Assembly (NCBI GenBank): GCA_030447505.1
Contig: JAUJOT010000010.1
Coordinates: forward strand, 62,001 to 126,000
Length of the DNA: 64,000 bases
Origin: Solirubrobacteraceae bacterium
Lineage (GTDB): Bacteria; Actinomycetota; Thermoleophilia; Solirubrobacterales; Solirubrobacteraceae
Reading direction: 5' to 3'
Shown: positions 53,368-62,959 of the stretch, piece by piece
Layout of the letters: the number at the start of each line of letters is the position of its first letter
Position numbering within the stretch: position 1 is the first letter of the stretch
Notes under the pieces: model-generated
The model's database searches: none
The model's input: the letters and a program-made list of their open reading frames with translations, nothing else
What the model was told of the DNA's origin: nothing
Program-made: the position numbers and the translations under genes

Positions 53368-55699
53368 ATGGCCGATCACCTGCTCCTCCCGCAGCCCGTG
53401 CGGCTTGACAGCCGACGCGCGGGCACCGGCTTCGGCGAACGGCCGCACCGGCTCCCGGGGCGGCACGGCAAGAAGCTCAGCGACGAACTGGACGAGGCGA
53501 TCACGGCGATGCGCCCCGCGCGCACCATCGAAGGGGTGGATCCTGCCTACGTCTTCAAGATCCGAGCTGCCGGCCCGCTACAGGACAGCGCCCTTCGTAG
53601 CAGCGGCCTCCAGTTCCTCGGAGACACCAAGGAGTGGACGTACTTCGTGCTCGCTCCTGGCGATGATCCCGGCGATTCTGCGCAGGCATCTCGGCGAGTA
53701 CGGCGCGGCCGGCGAGCGCGCCGCTGCGGCCCCTGGTCGCACGTTCTTTGATTCGATCGAGGAGTTCCTGCCTTACGGCCGTCAGGATCGCCGCGGCCCT
53801 GGCATTCCGGCCGACGGGGAGGACTTCGACGAGGCGATGGCTGTCGACGTCATCGTGTGGCCGTCGCCAGATGCCCAGACGGCGCGCGCGCGAGTCAACG
53901 ACGTGCGGCTCGTCATCGCCCAGAGCGACGCCGCGGCAGTGCTCACGGCGGACGAACGCGCCCGCTTCACGGTGGTCCGGGCGCGTGTGGACCAGGCCGT
54001 TCTCGCTGACCTTCTCGACCTTCCTGTTGTCGAGCGCATCCGTGTTCCGCCTGCTCCGCGGCTGGAGCCGTCGACCTGGCGCAACGTCGCGATCGACGAG
54101 CTCCCGGAGCCGCGCGTCGAAATCGTCGCTCCGATGGGACTGATCGACGACGAGGTCATGGACCACCCACTCCTGCCCGCAGCGGTCCTTGCGTCCCGCA
54201 CCGGCGTGCCCGCCGACCACCCGTGGCTGCCGCCGAGCGATCACGGAACGTTCGTCGCCGGTCTGTACGCATACGGCGACGTCGAAGACGCGCTCGCGGG
54301 CGCCAGCGAGTGGCTCGCGTGCGGCCCGATCCACGCCGTACGTGTGCTCGAACCCGATCCGCGAATGCCCGATCGGACGCGGTTCCCGACCGCCCAGCCC
54401 GCACATCTCGTGATCGAGAAGGCAATCCGCCACCTACACACCGAGTACAGCGTTCGCGTCTTCAACCTCTCCGTCACCGACGACGTTGCGTACTCCGGCC
54501 CGCACGTCAGCGTCTGGACAGAGCGCCTCGACGAACTCGCCCGCGAACTGAACGCCGTCATCGTCGTCGCCGCCGGCAACCAGCGACCCGACGATCTCCC
54601 ACCCCAGACCGACCTGCTCGGCGCCTACCCGAGCTACCTCCTCGCCGACGGCGCACGCGTCGCCGAGCCGGCCATCGGGGCGAACGTGATCGCAATCGGC
54701 AGCATCGCGCACGCCGACGCGCCGCAGACCCTTGACGGAACGTCTCGGCCGGGCGATCGAGCAATCGCCAAGCCGGGTCAGCCATCGCCGTTCACTCGCA
54801 GCGGCCCCGGCACCGCCGACGCGATCAAGCCCGACCTCATGGAACGCGGCGGCAACTGGGTCCTCGACGACACCGACCGCCTCCGCGACCCCGACTACGG
54901 CGTCAGCATCATCTCTCTGGTCCGCCGCGACCCACGACTCTTCGGTGTCGCCAACGGCACGAGCTTCGCCGCCCCGCGCATCGCTCGTCTCGCCGCGCGC
55001 ATCCTGCACCGCTACCCCGACGCCAGCGCCAACCTCGTCCGTGCACTCCTCGGAGCCGCAGCAGCACCAATCGAGAACCCCGCCGCGTTCGATGCCAAGG
55101 AGCTGCGCCGGATCGCCGGCCACGGTCAACCGCGGGCGCACCGCGCTCTCGACAGCGCCGCCCCGCGAGTCGCGATGACGTTCGACGGCACGATCGCGGC
55201 CGACACAGTCGTCATCCATCCCGTCGCGATTCCCGATGAGTTCGCCCGCGGCGGCTCGTCGCGATCAATCTCCGTCGCGCTTGCGTTCGACCCGGAGGTC
55301 CGACGCACGCGCCGCGAATACCTCGCCGGGCGCATGAGCTTCGACCTCGTCCGCAACATGTCCATCGACGACATCAAGGCCACCTGGGTCAAACAGCCCG
55401 ACGACAAGGACCTGCGCCGCGATCTTCCCGGCGATCGGCGACGCCCAAAGCTCGAGCCCGGGATGCAGGACAGCCAGGACAGCACCCTCCAGGTGCGCAC
55501 GCTTCGCCGGAAACGTCTCGATCCCGACGACGGCGACACCTACTACGTCGTCGTTCGGCACACGTCTTCGGCCTGGACAGAGGGCGGCGAGCAGCGGTAC
55601 GCGCTCGTCGTAGTGCTCGAAGACGAGGAACGCCAGAACATCGATCTCTACGCGAGTCTCACCGTGCGCGTGCCGGTGCGCGTCCGAGTTCGTTCTTAG
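53368..55699 (+). CDS. ietS: IetS-like subtilisin-family (S8) protease, one apparent frameshift
   Basis: ATG at 53368. N-terminal 95 codons (HGKKLSDELDEAI, DPAYVFKIRAAG, EWTYFVLA) are in one frame; from about 53665 the protein continues one frame over (PAILRRHLGEYGAAGE onward) to 55699. The catalytic triad is complete: Asp in GLIDDEV, His in SDHGTFVAG, Ser in ANGTSFAAPRIA, with VVAAGN for the oxyanion Asn. About 775 residues in all, no signal peptide, so it acts inside the cell, presumably controlled by the ATPase. Confidence 0.78.
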
Positions 55700-55718
55700 C
55701 CGCGAGACTGAGCGGAGC

Positions 55719-56317
55719 ATGTCGTTTTCGCCGCCCCAGCTGGCCGTCGGATCGCCGCTGCTTCAGACCGGGCTCGCGGACGACCGGTTCCACGTCACCG
55801 ACTACATGGGCGATGGCGGCTACCCCGGTCACCGCTCGAGGAGGCCGAGGATTACGTGGCGCGTGTCGTCGCGGCGATGGATCGTGGCGATGCCTCCCAA
55901 CTCGCTGATGATCTTCGCCACTACCTGCGCGCGATGTTTTCGCCGGACGAGCTCAAGCAGGCGAGCGCGGATGCGGCCCTGTTCGCGCGACAGGTCGGGT
56001 TCGCCGCCCTGCAACGAGCCGTCGACGAGGCTCTCTACGAGCTTGAGGATCGTTCCTTCGACGCGCCGACAGCAGCCGATCCCGTCTTCGCGCGGTGCCC
56101 ATCGCTGTTCGAGCACGTCACGAAGGACGGACTGGTGCGCCTGCATCGCGGCGACGTCACCGACGAGGCGCTACGTGGCGAAGGAGTCTTCAGCGTGGAT
56201 GGCACCGCGATCTATCCGCACCCGATGCTGGCGCCGGCGCGCGAGCTGGTCGTCGAGCTCCTGGCGTTGGCGCTCGATCGCGATGGCCGTCCACCCGTTC
56301 CGGGTGACCGCGATTGA
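55719..56317 (+). CDS. Third gene of the ietAS locus, unknown function, one apparent frameshift
   Basis: ATG at 55719, 19 bp after the protease. The first frame encodes SFSPPQLAVGSPLLQTGL and VTDYMGDGGYPGH; near 55830 coding continues one frame over as PLEEAEDYVARVVAAMDRG and LFARQVGFAALQRAVDEAL, ending at 56317. Both parts have strong GC3 bias, so together they make one protein of about 200 residues, mostly helical. No family recognised. Position and orientation suggest an accessory to the ATPase/protease pair. Converges on the CBASS effector gene. Confidence 0.5.
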
Positions 56318-56363
56318 GGACGTCCAGTACCGGCTACTGGTCCCGGACGTTCGTTGGGCAACG

Positions 56364-57842
56364 TCAAGTGGCTGGGAACTCGAACGCTGGCGCGTAGCCA
56401 CGGCCTGGGCCGAGGTCATCCCAGAGCTGGGTCGGCGGCATCCGATTCCAGTGGTGTCCGAGGAGCACCCCGGCAGCCCGAGGGCCGTAGAAGAACAGGT
56501 GGATGCGAGGCCAACTGTATTCGGCAAGCGCGCGCAGTTCGTCGGTCACCGTCTCTGCCCAGCCCCGGACCTCCATCGGGTCGGCGAGTGCGTCTCGTGC
56601 CACGGTGGGCAGCGACAGCACCGTCAAGTGCTCGACCGGCGTTGAGGTGTTGCGGAGGTGTCGCAAGACGGCCGCGGTCAAGTCTCCCGAGACGTTCAGC
56701 CCGACGGCGAGCTCGTGACCTTGTCCGACTTCGTGATCGGTACGCGTGATCGTTGGGTTGAGGCGGCTGCCGTCCGCGGCGATGTCACCCGTCCATCCCC
56801 CGTCGCCAGATCGACCGGGAACGCTGACGCGGAACCCGCGGACGTCGCTGAAGACGTATCCGGCGTGGATGGCTGTCGCGAGACGGAATGCACCGTCGAT
56901 GCGGACACGCTTGAAACCGAGGCCACGGACGTGGGTGGCGGCTTGGTGCAGCTCAGGGGAGAACCGTTCCATCCAAAGTTCTGGAGCTGTCGTCTCGCGG
57001 CGCTCTGGTGGCAGTTCGCCCTTGAAGCCGTCGACCCAGTCGACGGCGACGGTCGCCGTTTCTGGCCAGAGGTCGTGGTCGATGGCTTGGATGAGGACGG
57101 TTGCGAGCGGTTCGGTCGACCGCAGCTGCAGGTCCTCGATCAGCTGCGTGATCGTGTCGCTGAGGACATCGCGGACTCCGGTTTGTACCCAGCGGCGCGC
57201 CGCGAGCATGCCCTTGTCGACGGCGTCGAGGGTGGCGATCATGCCGACGGCGTCCATCACCCAGCGGCAGCGATCCTGCAGGTCGTTGAGGCTGGCTTGG
57301 GCGGCGCGGATCCGTAGCGAGCCGAGCATGGTCAGCAGCGCCTCTTCGGAGATGCCGAGATGCTGTGCCCAGAGCGATCGGACCTTGCCCGCCGCGCTGC
57401 CCGGTGTTGTCCGACGCAGCTTCGGGACCAGTAGCTCGCTCGTTCCATCGAGGCAGCTGAGGATCGGGTCGTTGGCCGCAGGGAGCCGATTGGTGTGGAG
57501 AACCATCTCGGGCGGCGTCCCGTTGACGGTGAGCTTCTCGAAGGACCGGTTGAAGCGCTGCAGCGGCGACGTCGTGCCGCTACCGACGTCGGTAAACCAC
57601 TCGGCGCTCAGGGCGTCACCAGGCTGGGTTGTGAACTTGACCTGGTGGTAGAGCGTGGGTTCATCGCGGCGGTGGACGACGAGATCGTCGACGTTGCCGG
57701 CGTCGTGTTTCTCGAGCTCGACGCGGGTGACTCGCGGGTCTCGGTGGACGAGTTGCGCGGCATGCAGCCAGGTGAGCAGGTGCTGGTAGTCGTCGCCGAG
57801 GAGCCGTGCGCCGCTTGCCGCGGGTCCTCGGTCGGCGTTCAT
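56364..57842 (-). CDS. cap4: CBASS effector: Cap4-like nuclease with SAVED domain
   Basis: 492 residues, ATG at 57842 overlapping the ATPase stop (ATGA). The N-terminal 160 residues show GDDYQHLLTWLHAA and a PD-(D/E)xK-like pattern VELEKHDAGNVDDLVV then LYHQVKF, as in DUF4297/Cap4 nucleases. The C-terminus (about 300-492) has the SAVED fold with LAVGLNVSGDL, HLTVLSLP, HLFFYGPRAAGVLLGHHWN and QLWDDLG. SAVED binds a cyclic oligonucleotide and switches on DNA degradation. Last gene of the CBASS operon. Confidence 0.85.
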   Translation of the reverse strand: MNADRGPAASGARLLGDDYQHLLTWLHAAQLVHRDPRVTRVELEKHDAGNVDDLVVHRRDEPTLYHQVKFTTQPGDALSAEWFTDVGSGTTSPLQRFNRSFEKLTVNGTPPEMVLHTNRLPAANDPILSCLDGTSELLVPKLRRTTPGSAAGKVRSLWAQHLGISEEALLTMLGSLRIRAAQASLNDLQDRCRWVMDAVGMIATLDAVDKGMLAARRWVQTGVRDVLSDTITQLIEDLQLRSTEPLATVLIQAIDHDLWPETATVAVDWVDGFKGELPPERRETTAPELWMERFSPELHQAATHVRGLGFKRVRIDGAFRLATAIHAGYVFSDVRGFRVSVPGRSGDGGWTGDIAADGSRLNPTITRTDHEVGQGHELAVGLNVSGDLTAAVLRHLRNTSTPVEHLTVLSLPTVARDALADPMEVRGWAETVTDELRALAEYSWPRIHLFFYGPRAAGVLLGHHWNRMPPTQLWDDLGPGRGYAPAFEFPAT

Positions 57843-58759
57843 GTGTTCTGTTCCTCGAACGGCGGCGTCGGTGCCAGCCGGGCTTGGTCCTTGATGGCGG
57901 TGAAGTCCAGGGGCCGGTCGGGGAAGCTGCCGAGCACGGCGCCGGGGATCAAGCGGGTCGTCAGATCGGAGAACGTGTACCCGTAGCCGCGGCCGTCGAG
58001 ATCGCCGGTCATGGCGACGAGCTCGCTCAGCTGCTCGGCGGTGAGGCCGAGGTCGCCAAAGGCGTCGGTCAGCACCTTGGCTCGCAGCGTGTCGGTGGGT
58101 CGCTCGAAGGTCAGGACCGCCGCTGCGCGCCGGCGGATCGCGGGGTCGAGCGCGCCGATGCGGTTGGTGCACATCACGACGACGACTGGGCGCCGGTCGG
58201 CGGCGAGGTGGTCGATGCCCCGGATCAGCGCGTTGACCCCAGCTCGGTCCTCGTGGTGCATCTGTCCCAGTTCGCGTGACTGTGCGAGGGCGTCGGCCTC
58301 GTCGATGAGCAGCACGCCGGCGACGCCGGCCTTGCCGGTCTTCGGCTTGGGGATGTTGTCCGCGACGTAGGCGAACGCGGCGGCGAGGAGCTTGGTCATC
58401 TCCCCGACGGCGGCGGTGCCGCGGGCGCTGAGGCTCAGCGGGAACAGCAGTACGTCGATGCCCGCGCGGCGGGCGACGTCGTCGGCGAATGTCTCGGCGA
58501 GCGCGGTCTTGCCGGTCCCGACGTCACCGGAGAAGACCAGCAGCGGTGTGCGCTCGGCGAGGAGCTCGGTGGCCCGCAAGATCTTGCCGTGATGTTTCTT
58601 GCTCCAGTCGGTGACGCTTTGTGGTGATAGGAGCGAGAGTGCCTCGCGGACCGCCGTCTCTTTCTTGTCGTCGAGTCCGACGAGCGATTGGTAGCGCCGC
58701 TGAGCTGCGGCATCGGGGAAGGACTTCGGCTCGTCGAAGAGGTCGATCGTGTCGGTCAT
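57839..58759 (-). CDS. cap6: CBASS TRIP13/Pch2-like AAA+ ATPase
   Basis: 306 residues, ATG at 58759 overlapping the HORMA stop. Walker A FSGDVGTGKTALAE, Walker B GVLLIDEADALAQ, sensor VMCTNRIGALDPAIRRRA. TRIP13-like ATPases of type III CBASS disassemble the active HORMA-cyclase complex and so limit signalling. Size and gene order fit Cap6. Confidence 0.88.
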   Translation of the reverse strand: MTDTIDLFDEPKSFPDAAAQRRYQSLVGLDDKKETAVREALSLLSPQSVTDWSKKHHGKILRATELLAERTPLLVFSGDVGTGKTALAETFADDVARRAGIDVLLFPLSLSARGTAAVGEMTKLLAAAFAYVADNIPKPKTGKAGVAGVLLIDEADALAQSRELGQMHHEDRAGVNALIRGIDHLAADRRPVVVVMCTNRIGALDPAIRRRAAAVLTFERPTDTLRAKVLTDAFGDLGLTAEQLSELVAMTGDLDGRGYGYTFSDLTTRLIPGAVLGSFPDRPLDFTAIKDQARLAPTPPFEEQNT

Positions 58760-59253
58760 GTGGGTCGGAAGCCACTGCGGCTGGTCGACGTGCCGCCGCT
58801 TGCGTAGCTACGGCCGGTTTCCCAGTAGCCGTTGCCGTCAGCCGGCTCTTCGCCGGGCGTGCGGTCGATCGGTACGGAGTCCTTGATGCCCTTGCGAGCC
58901 GCGTCGCTCAGGTTCCACCAGGCGAGCGAGTAGCTCATGAAGGTGAACCAGGACGCGCCTGTCACGTCGGCGCGGGCGTAAATGCCGCCGGCGCGCTCGT
59001 CGGTTGACAGGCCTGACGTGCTGACGCTGTAGCGCTGCGAGACGACGCGTTTGCCGTCTTTGCGGAATCCGGCTTCGTAGGTCGCGATGTAGCCGCCCGC
59101 GAGCATCTTAACGAGCTCGTCGTAGAGGTCGTCGATCTGCTGCTCCGTCGGGCGACCGTAGAAGCTCCGCAGCTGGCGCAGGTCGGCTGCGATCTTGGAG
59201 GCGAGGTAGCGGGCGTTGGTGCGCGTGAAGGTGTTGGTGCTTGTCGTGCTCAT
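58756..59253 (-). CDS. cap7: CBASS HORMA-domain protein
   Basis: 165 residues, ATG at 59253. Helical N-terminus NARYLASKIAADLRQLRSF, then beta-rich VVSQRYSVSTSG, SWFTFMSYSLAWWNLS and a glycine-rich tail resembling a safety-belt region. Bacterial HORMA proteins sense a peptide cue and activate the partner CD-NTase. Called mainly from its position between CD-NTase and TRIP13 genes, with overlapping codons on both sides. Confidence 0.8.
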   Translation of the reverse strand: MSTTSTNTFTRTNARYLASKIAADLRQLRSFYGRPTEQQIDDLYDELVKMLAGGYIATYEAGFRKDGKRVVSQRYSVSTSGLSTDERAGGIYARADVTGASWFTFMSYSLAWWNLSDAARKGIKDSVPIDRTPGEEPADGNGYWETGRSYASGGTSTSRSGFRPT

Positions 59254-60214
59254 GGGCGAAATAGGGGGCCGAGGAGGGTCTGCCAGCACTCGACGGCGGG
59301 CCTTGGTAGTGGCTGGCGTACTGGGCTTCTTGGACGGCGTCGAGGGCGTCGTGGGCGGCGCGGACTATTGCGTCGCGCTGTGCGTGCGTGTAGTTCGCGG
59401 CGACGTTGTTCTCGGGGTTGACCGGGTCGATGATCACGAGCGGCGCGTTGGGTGTCTCGTCGGGCTCGTCGAAGTCGGCGAAGGTGATCGCGTCCTCCAA
59501 GCCGGTGCGGACGATGTAGGCCAAGACGGCTTCGACGGCGTCGGTGTAGTCCGCGAAGCTCTGCCCCTCGTCCGCGACCTGGGCGCAGAGCAGCTCGATC
59601 ATGAACGACTTGAAGCGGAAGTCCTGGTCCTGCTGCTTGAGCTGGCGGACCCACCACTTGAGGAGCCTGACGGTCTGGGCGAAGTGCAGGGGCCGGGCGT
59701 CCTTGCGCGCGCGGATGAACTTGAGATGCTGGGTCACCGACGTGCGCACGCGGGCGCCTGTGTCCTTGGTGATGAGGTAGCCGATGTCGTCGGCCTCGCC
59801 CTCGTAAATCATCGGCACGACATCGACGTTCAAGCCGGTCCCGTGGAAGAGGATCGTCACGCAGTGGTGCTGGATCGTGAAGTCCTCGTCCGCCTTCTGC
59901 GGGTACGCGGCCCGCAGGCGGTCGGCCAGCCAGGAGAGCAGCTGGCCCTCCTCCGCTGGGGCATCGGCCGCCTTGACGTAGACCGCGAGGTCCATGTCGT
60001 TGACCGTCTTCAGCGCGGTGCCCTTCGCGACGCTGCCCGAGTGCCGGGTCTTCACCAGCCCGTAGTCAGGGTGTTCTGCGATGTGCCGCTCCAGCTTGTC
60101 GCGCAGGTTCGCGACCTGCGTCCGGTAGGCCGTCAAGTCGTCCCGCTTGACGTTGACGCGTTCGGCCGCCCAATCGCGGAGTACGGCGTGCGTGACGTAG
60201 CGATCGACAGCCAT
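59250..60214 (-). CDS. cdn: CBASS CD-NTase (cGAS/DncV-like nucleotidyltransferase), 3' frameshift
   Basis: ATG at 60214. Pol-beta-type site GSVAKGTALKTVNDMDLAVYV begins with the GS motif and the metal pair DMD (about residues 62-80); the third Asp is in LNVDVVPMI. The frame as read runs past the HORMA start to 59108, but the natural C-terminus ARPAVECWQTLLGPLFRP lies one frame over and ends at 59250 in an ATGA overlap with the HORMA gene, so a single-base indel near 59305 is inferred. It makes the cyclic oligonucleotide that activates the SAVED nuclease. Confidence 0.88.
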
Positions 60215-60325
60215 CTCGTATGTACGGTATGTGTCGGGCCGGACAGCTTCTATGCGCCTAAAGCCCCGGTTCGCCGGGAGAGGGACGCCTCCCTTGCTGT
60301 CCGCCGTTCGACGTACGGTGAGCCT

Positions 60326-60796
60326 GTGGCGAGCTCCGATGACACGCGGGTACGGCAGATCGACGAACCCGACGTCGCGTCAGCCGGCCTCGTCGAAGAG
60401 CTGCGGGCAATGGCTGTCCGTGTCCGCGAAGGACGACAACGAGCGGATCGGCTGCGCGCGCTCGCGGAGCACAGTGAGGCACAAGCAGCTCGCGACGAGC
60501 AACTACTCGCCGAACTCGAGGCCGCGCTTGGCATCGCGAGCCAGCTGCGGCTCGAAGACCTCGATCGTCGCCTCGGTGGGCAGCGACTGGAAGAGGTCGC
60601 GCTCGAACTCCTGAACCACGACCGAGAGTTCGGCGAGGCGATCCACTACCGCGAATGGTTTGCCCTCATCGTTCGAGCCGGACACGAAGTGGCGGGTAGG
60701 GATCCGCTGGCAACATTCCTGGCGCAACTGCGACGTTCGGAGGCAGTTGAGGCGGTCGGACGCCGTTCAGGGCTGTACAAGCTTCGGGCGGCATAG
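60326..60796 (+). CDS. Small coiled-coil plus winged-helix-like protein, divergent from CBASS
   Basis: 156 residues, GTG at 60326. A coiled coil (about 20-75, VREGRQRADRLRALAEHSEA) is followed by a C-terminal block HYREWFALIVRAGHEVAG, DPLATFLAQLRRS, VGRRSGLYKL that resembles winged-helix/HARE-HTH modules found in mobile and defence loci. Divergent from the CD-NTase gene across 111 bp, so it may regulate CBASS. The role is inferred from position. Confidence 0.55.
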   Translation: MASSDDTRVRQIDEPDVASAGLVEELRAMAVRVREGRQRADRLRALAEHSEAQAARDEQLLAELEAALGIASQLRLEDLDRRLGGQRLEEVALELLNHDREFGEAIHYREWFALIVRAGHEVAGRDPLATFLAQLRRSEAVEAVGRRSGLYKLRAA

Positions 60797-60851
60797 CGTC
60801 CGGTGGATCGAGGGCGGTGCGCTCGCTCGACTGGCTGATTAGCCGGCCTCT

Positions 60852-61853
60852 CTAGGGCTTCAACCGGCGTTCGACACGACGGGTCAGCCGGTCGAGTCGC
60901 CGTTGTACGGCTGCCCTATCTCGACGCTCGTCGCGCAGTTGCGTCGACAGCTGGCTAACCCGATCGCTCAGCGCCTGTCGATCCTTGTCGGTATCGCCGA
61001 CAAGTCCGTACACGGAGATTACGAGCGCAGCGAGGCCCGCTGCGATGGCGGCAAGGCCCAACGCGGAAACTCCGAGGAAGATGCGGCGAACGCTTCGCGC
61101 CTCGCGAGCGCTCTTGTCCGCGGATTCTTGCGCCTGGCCAACCAGTCTGGGGATCGAACTCGTAATCGGCGTCGGGGAGGCCCTGCCGATGTAGTCCTCG
61201 ACATCGTGCCTGCTCAGCTTGCGCGGTGGGAAGTCAACCCAGGTCTTGCCTTCTCGCTCTGTCCGGCCTGACCACCGCTTGTGGGGAGAGAGCTTGGTGA
61301 ACTCCATCCAGACCAAGGGCTCGCCGCCTTCGAGTTCGTAATCGTTAGACGTGAGGTTGTGCAGCGGCAGTGAGAGCCGACCCACGAACCCGGGATCGAC
61401 GAGCGGCCCAGTACCCACGAGGAGGCCGCGGTAGATGTCCCGGATCGTGAGGTTGAAGCGCGCCGCGATGTAGTCCGGCATCCGAAACATCGGCTCGAGC
61501 GTGACGTACACGATCGAGTTTCTCGCCAACTGGAGCTTCTGTCCAGAACCGAGCTCGAAGGAGTCCTTGGTCGCGACCATACGGCCCTTCGTCTCTTCGT
61601 ACTCCTCACGCCAGAAGAGCACTTTGCCCCGGAGCGGGATCGCGCACGACGCCGGCTTTAGCCGCACGCTTGGATCAGCTGCAGGAATGTCAAACGGATA
61701 GACCATCCCGGTCGTCGCGACATAGTCGAGTAGGTCGGCGACGTTGAGAAGTGCCGAAGGGATCTCCGGAAAGGGGTCTCGTGATCGTGTGGCTTGAAAA
61801 CGACTCTCGGCGTCCGCGTCGTGGGCTGGGAACTGAGGTAGGCCGCTCGCCAC
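60852..61853 (-). CDS. dUTPase/dCTP-deaminase-fold protein with a C-terminal membrane anchor
   Basis: 333 residues, GTG at 61853 with GGAG upstream, 13 bp after the PurZ-like stop. Residues 60-210 carry the trimeric dUTPase/DCD pattern: RFNLTIRDIYRGLLVGTG, LVDPGFVGRLSLPLHNLT, GEPLVWMEF. The Arg/Ser motif and catalytic Glu of active dCTP deaminases are not evident, so binding rather than deamination is plausible. A hydrophobic helix (FLGVSALGLAAIAAGLAA, about 255-280) and a charged coiled coil (DRVSQLSTQLRDERRDRA) end the protein. Cytoplasmic nucleotide sensor tethered to the membrane is an inference. Confidence 0.65.
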   Translation of the reverse strand: MASGLPQFPAHDADAESRFQATRSRDPFPEIPSALLNVADLLDYVATTGMVYPFDIPAADPSVRLKPASCAIPLRGKVLFWREEYEETKGRMVATKDSFELGSGQKLQLARNSIVYVTLEPMFRMPDYIAARFNLTIRDIYRGLLVGTGPLVDPGFVGRLSLPLHNLTSNDYELEGGEPLVWMEFTKLSPHKRWSGRTEREGKTWVDFPPRKLSRHDVEDYIGRASPTPITSSIPRLVGQAQESADKSAREARSVRRIFLGVSALGLAAIAAGLAALVISVYGLVGDTDKDRQALSDRVSQLSTQLRDERRDRAAVQRRLDRLTRRVERRLKP

Positions 61854-61866
61854 GTCGGACTCCGGG

Positions 61867-62898
61867 CTACGCGACGAGCGCCCCGGCGGTGCGACACGGC
61901 ACGAGCACGTCGGGGCCGAGCCCCAGAAGGTCCACCGGCCGGCCGATGTCGGCGGCGACCTGCGCGACGAACTCTTGCGCGCGGGCGGTGAGCGCGCCTC
62001 TTCGCACTTGGTAGTCGACGTAGTCGACGTGGTTCAGCACGATCATCGTGGGCCGGTTGACCGCGATGGCGTCACGCACGATCCCAGGATCGAAGCGCGA
62101 GACGCGCCGGACGAGGCCTGTGACCGAGGTTCGCTCCTCGACAACCGAGTCGAGCCCACCTTCGGCTGCCAGAGTCTCCCAGTCGATCTCTTCGCCCCCG
62201 AATGGCCCAGAGTCGCCTGCGACTCGGATCGGATGGGCCCGTAGGACGAGCACGACCTGGTCCACATCAAGCGGGCTCAGGCCGGCTTCCGAGAGGGCAC
62301 CGGCGGCAGACGTGTCGCGGGAGGTTGCCTTCGGGAAGTGCGGCGTGTGCAGCAGGGACAGTCCGAAACCCTGCGTGCCTTCGATCACTACGCGCTCCCC
62401 CTCGTCGAGCAATCCTCGGAGCACGTCGACACTAGGACGCACGTAAGGCGCGAGGGCCTGGCATGAGTCGGCGAGGATCTCGGCGGACCCACGCATCGCC
62501 CGCCGCACCACGGCTGCGCCGGTCCCACTGCAAGTTGAGCCGATCCTGCGACGGAGGTCGGACCGCTCCTCCGCGAGCCGATCAGCCTCCGAGATGATCA
62601 TGGCGTTCGGATCAATGACGAGACGGTCGGCGGGGAGGTCGAGGCGCGCGACCTCCTGCAGGAGGATGGGAACATCGATGTACGAGCCAGCCGGGAGAAC
62701 GCAGAGGACGTCTGGGAGCAAAGCTGCAGTCGGCAGCTGTCGAAGAACCTGCCGTGGAGGTCCCATCGTCGTGTGACCCGAGTTCGAGCCGCCAACGCGC
62801 ACCACCGCACTGGCACTCTGCGACGTCGCGAGCGCCTGCGCGACCTTTCCCTTGCCCTCGGAGCCATACTGGCCACCGACCACGACGCTGACTGCCAT
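61867..62898 (-). CDS. Adenylosuccinate-synthetase-family enzyme of PurZ-like type
   Basis: 343 residues from ATG 62898 (AGGA 8 bp upstream; ATG 62907 also possible), much shorter than PurA at about 430. P-loop GGQYGSEGKGK has Ser13 where PurA has the catalytic Asp, the change described for phage PurZ. Other blocks also follow PurZ: GGSNSGHT (His42), IGSTCSGTGAA, EGTQGFGLSLLH, ATSRDTSAAG, RAHPIRVAGDSG and GLGPDV. PurA converts IMP to adenylosuccinate; PurZ uses dGMP toward 2-aminoadenine. Co-directional with the DCD-fold gene and divergent from 62960. Confidence 0.8.
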   Translation of the reverse strand: MAVSVVVGGQYGSEGKGKVAQALATSQSASAVVRVGGSNSGHTTMGPPRQVLRQLPTAALLPDVLCVLPAGSYIDVPILLQEVARLDLPADRLVIDPNAMIISEADRLAEERSDLRRRIGSTCSGTGAAVVRRAMRGSAEILADSCQALAPYVRPSVDVLRGLLDEGERVVIEGTQGFGLSLLHTPHFPKATSRDTSAAGALSEAGLSPLDVDQVVLVLRAHPIRVAGDSGPFGGEEIDWETLAAEGGLDSVVEERTSVTGLVRRVSRFDPGIVRDAIAVNRPTMIVLNHVDYVDYQVRRGALTARAQEFVAQVAADIGRPVDLLGLGPDVLVPCRTAGALVA

Positions 62899-62959
62899 GG
62901 ATGACATCCTACGGACGCCTGCGGACGGCCGCGGGCGATCCCGGACGGGGCGGACCGCG

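Noticed and set aside
55823-55835. Programmed -1 frameshift site in the third ietAS-locus gene
   Set aside because: No X-XXY-YYZ slippery heptamer or obvious downstream structure; indel or error is simpler.
60852-61853. Active anti-phage dCTP deaminase
   Set aside because: The Ser/Arg and Glu catalytic pattern of dCTP deaminases is not visible in the DCD-like segment.
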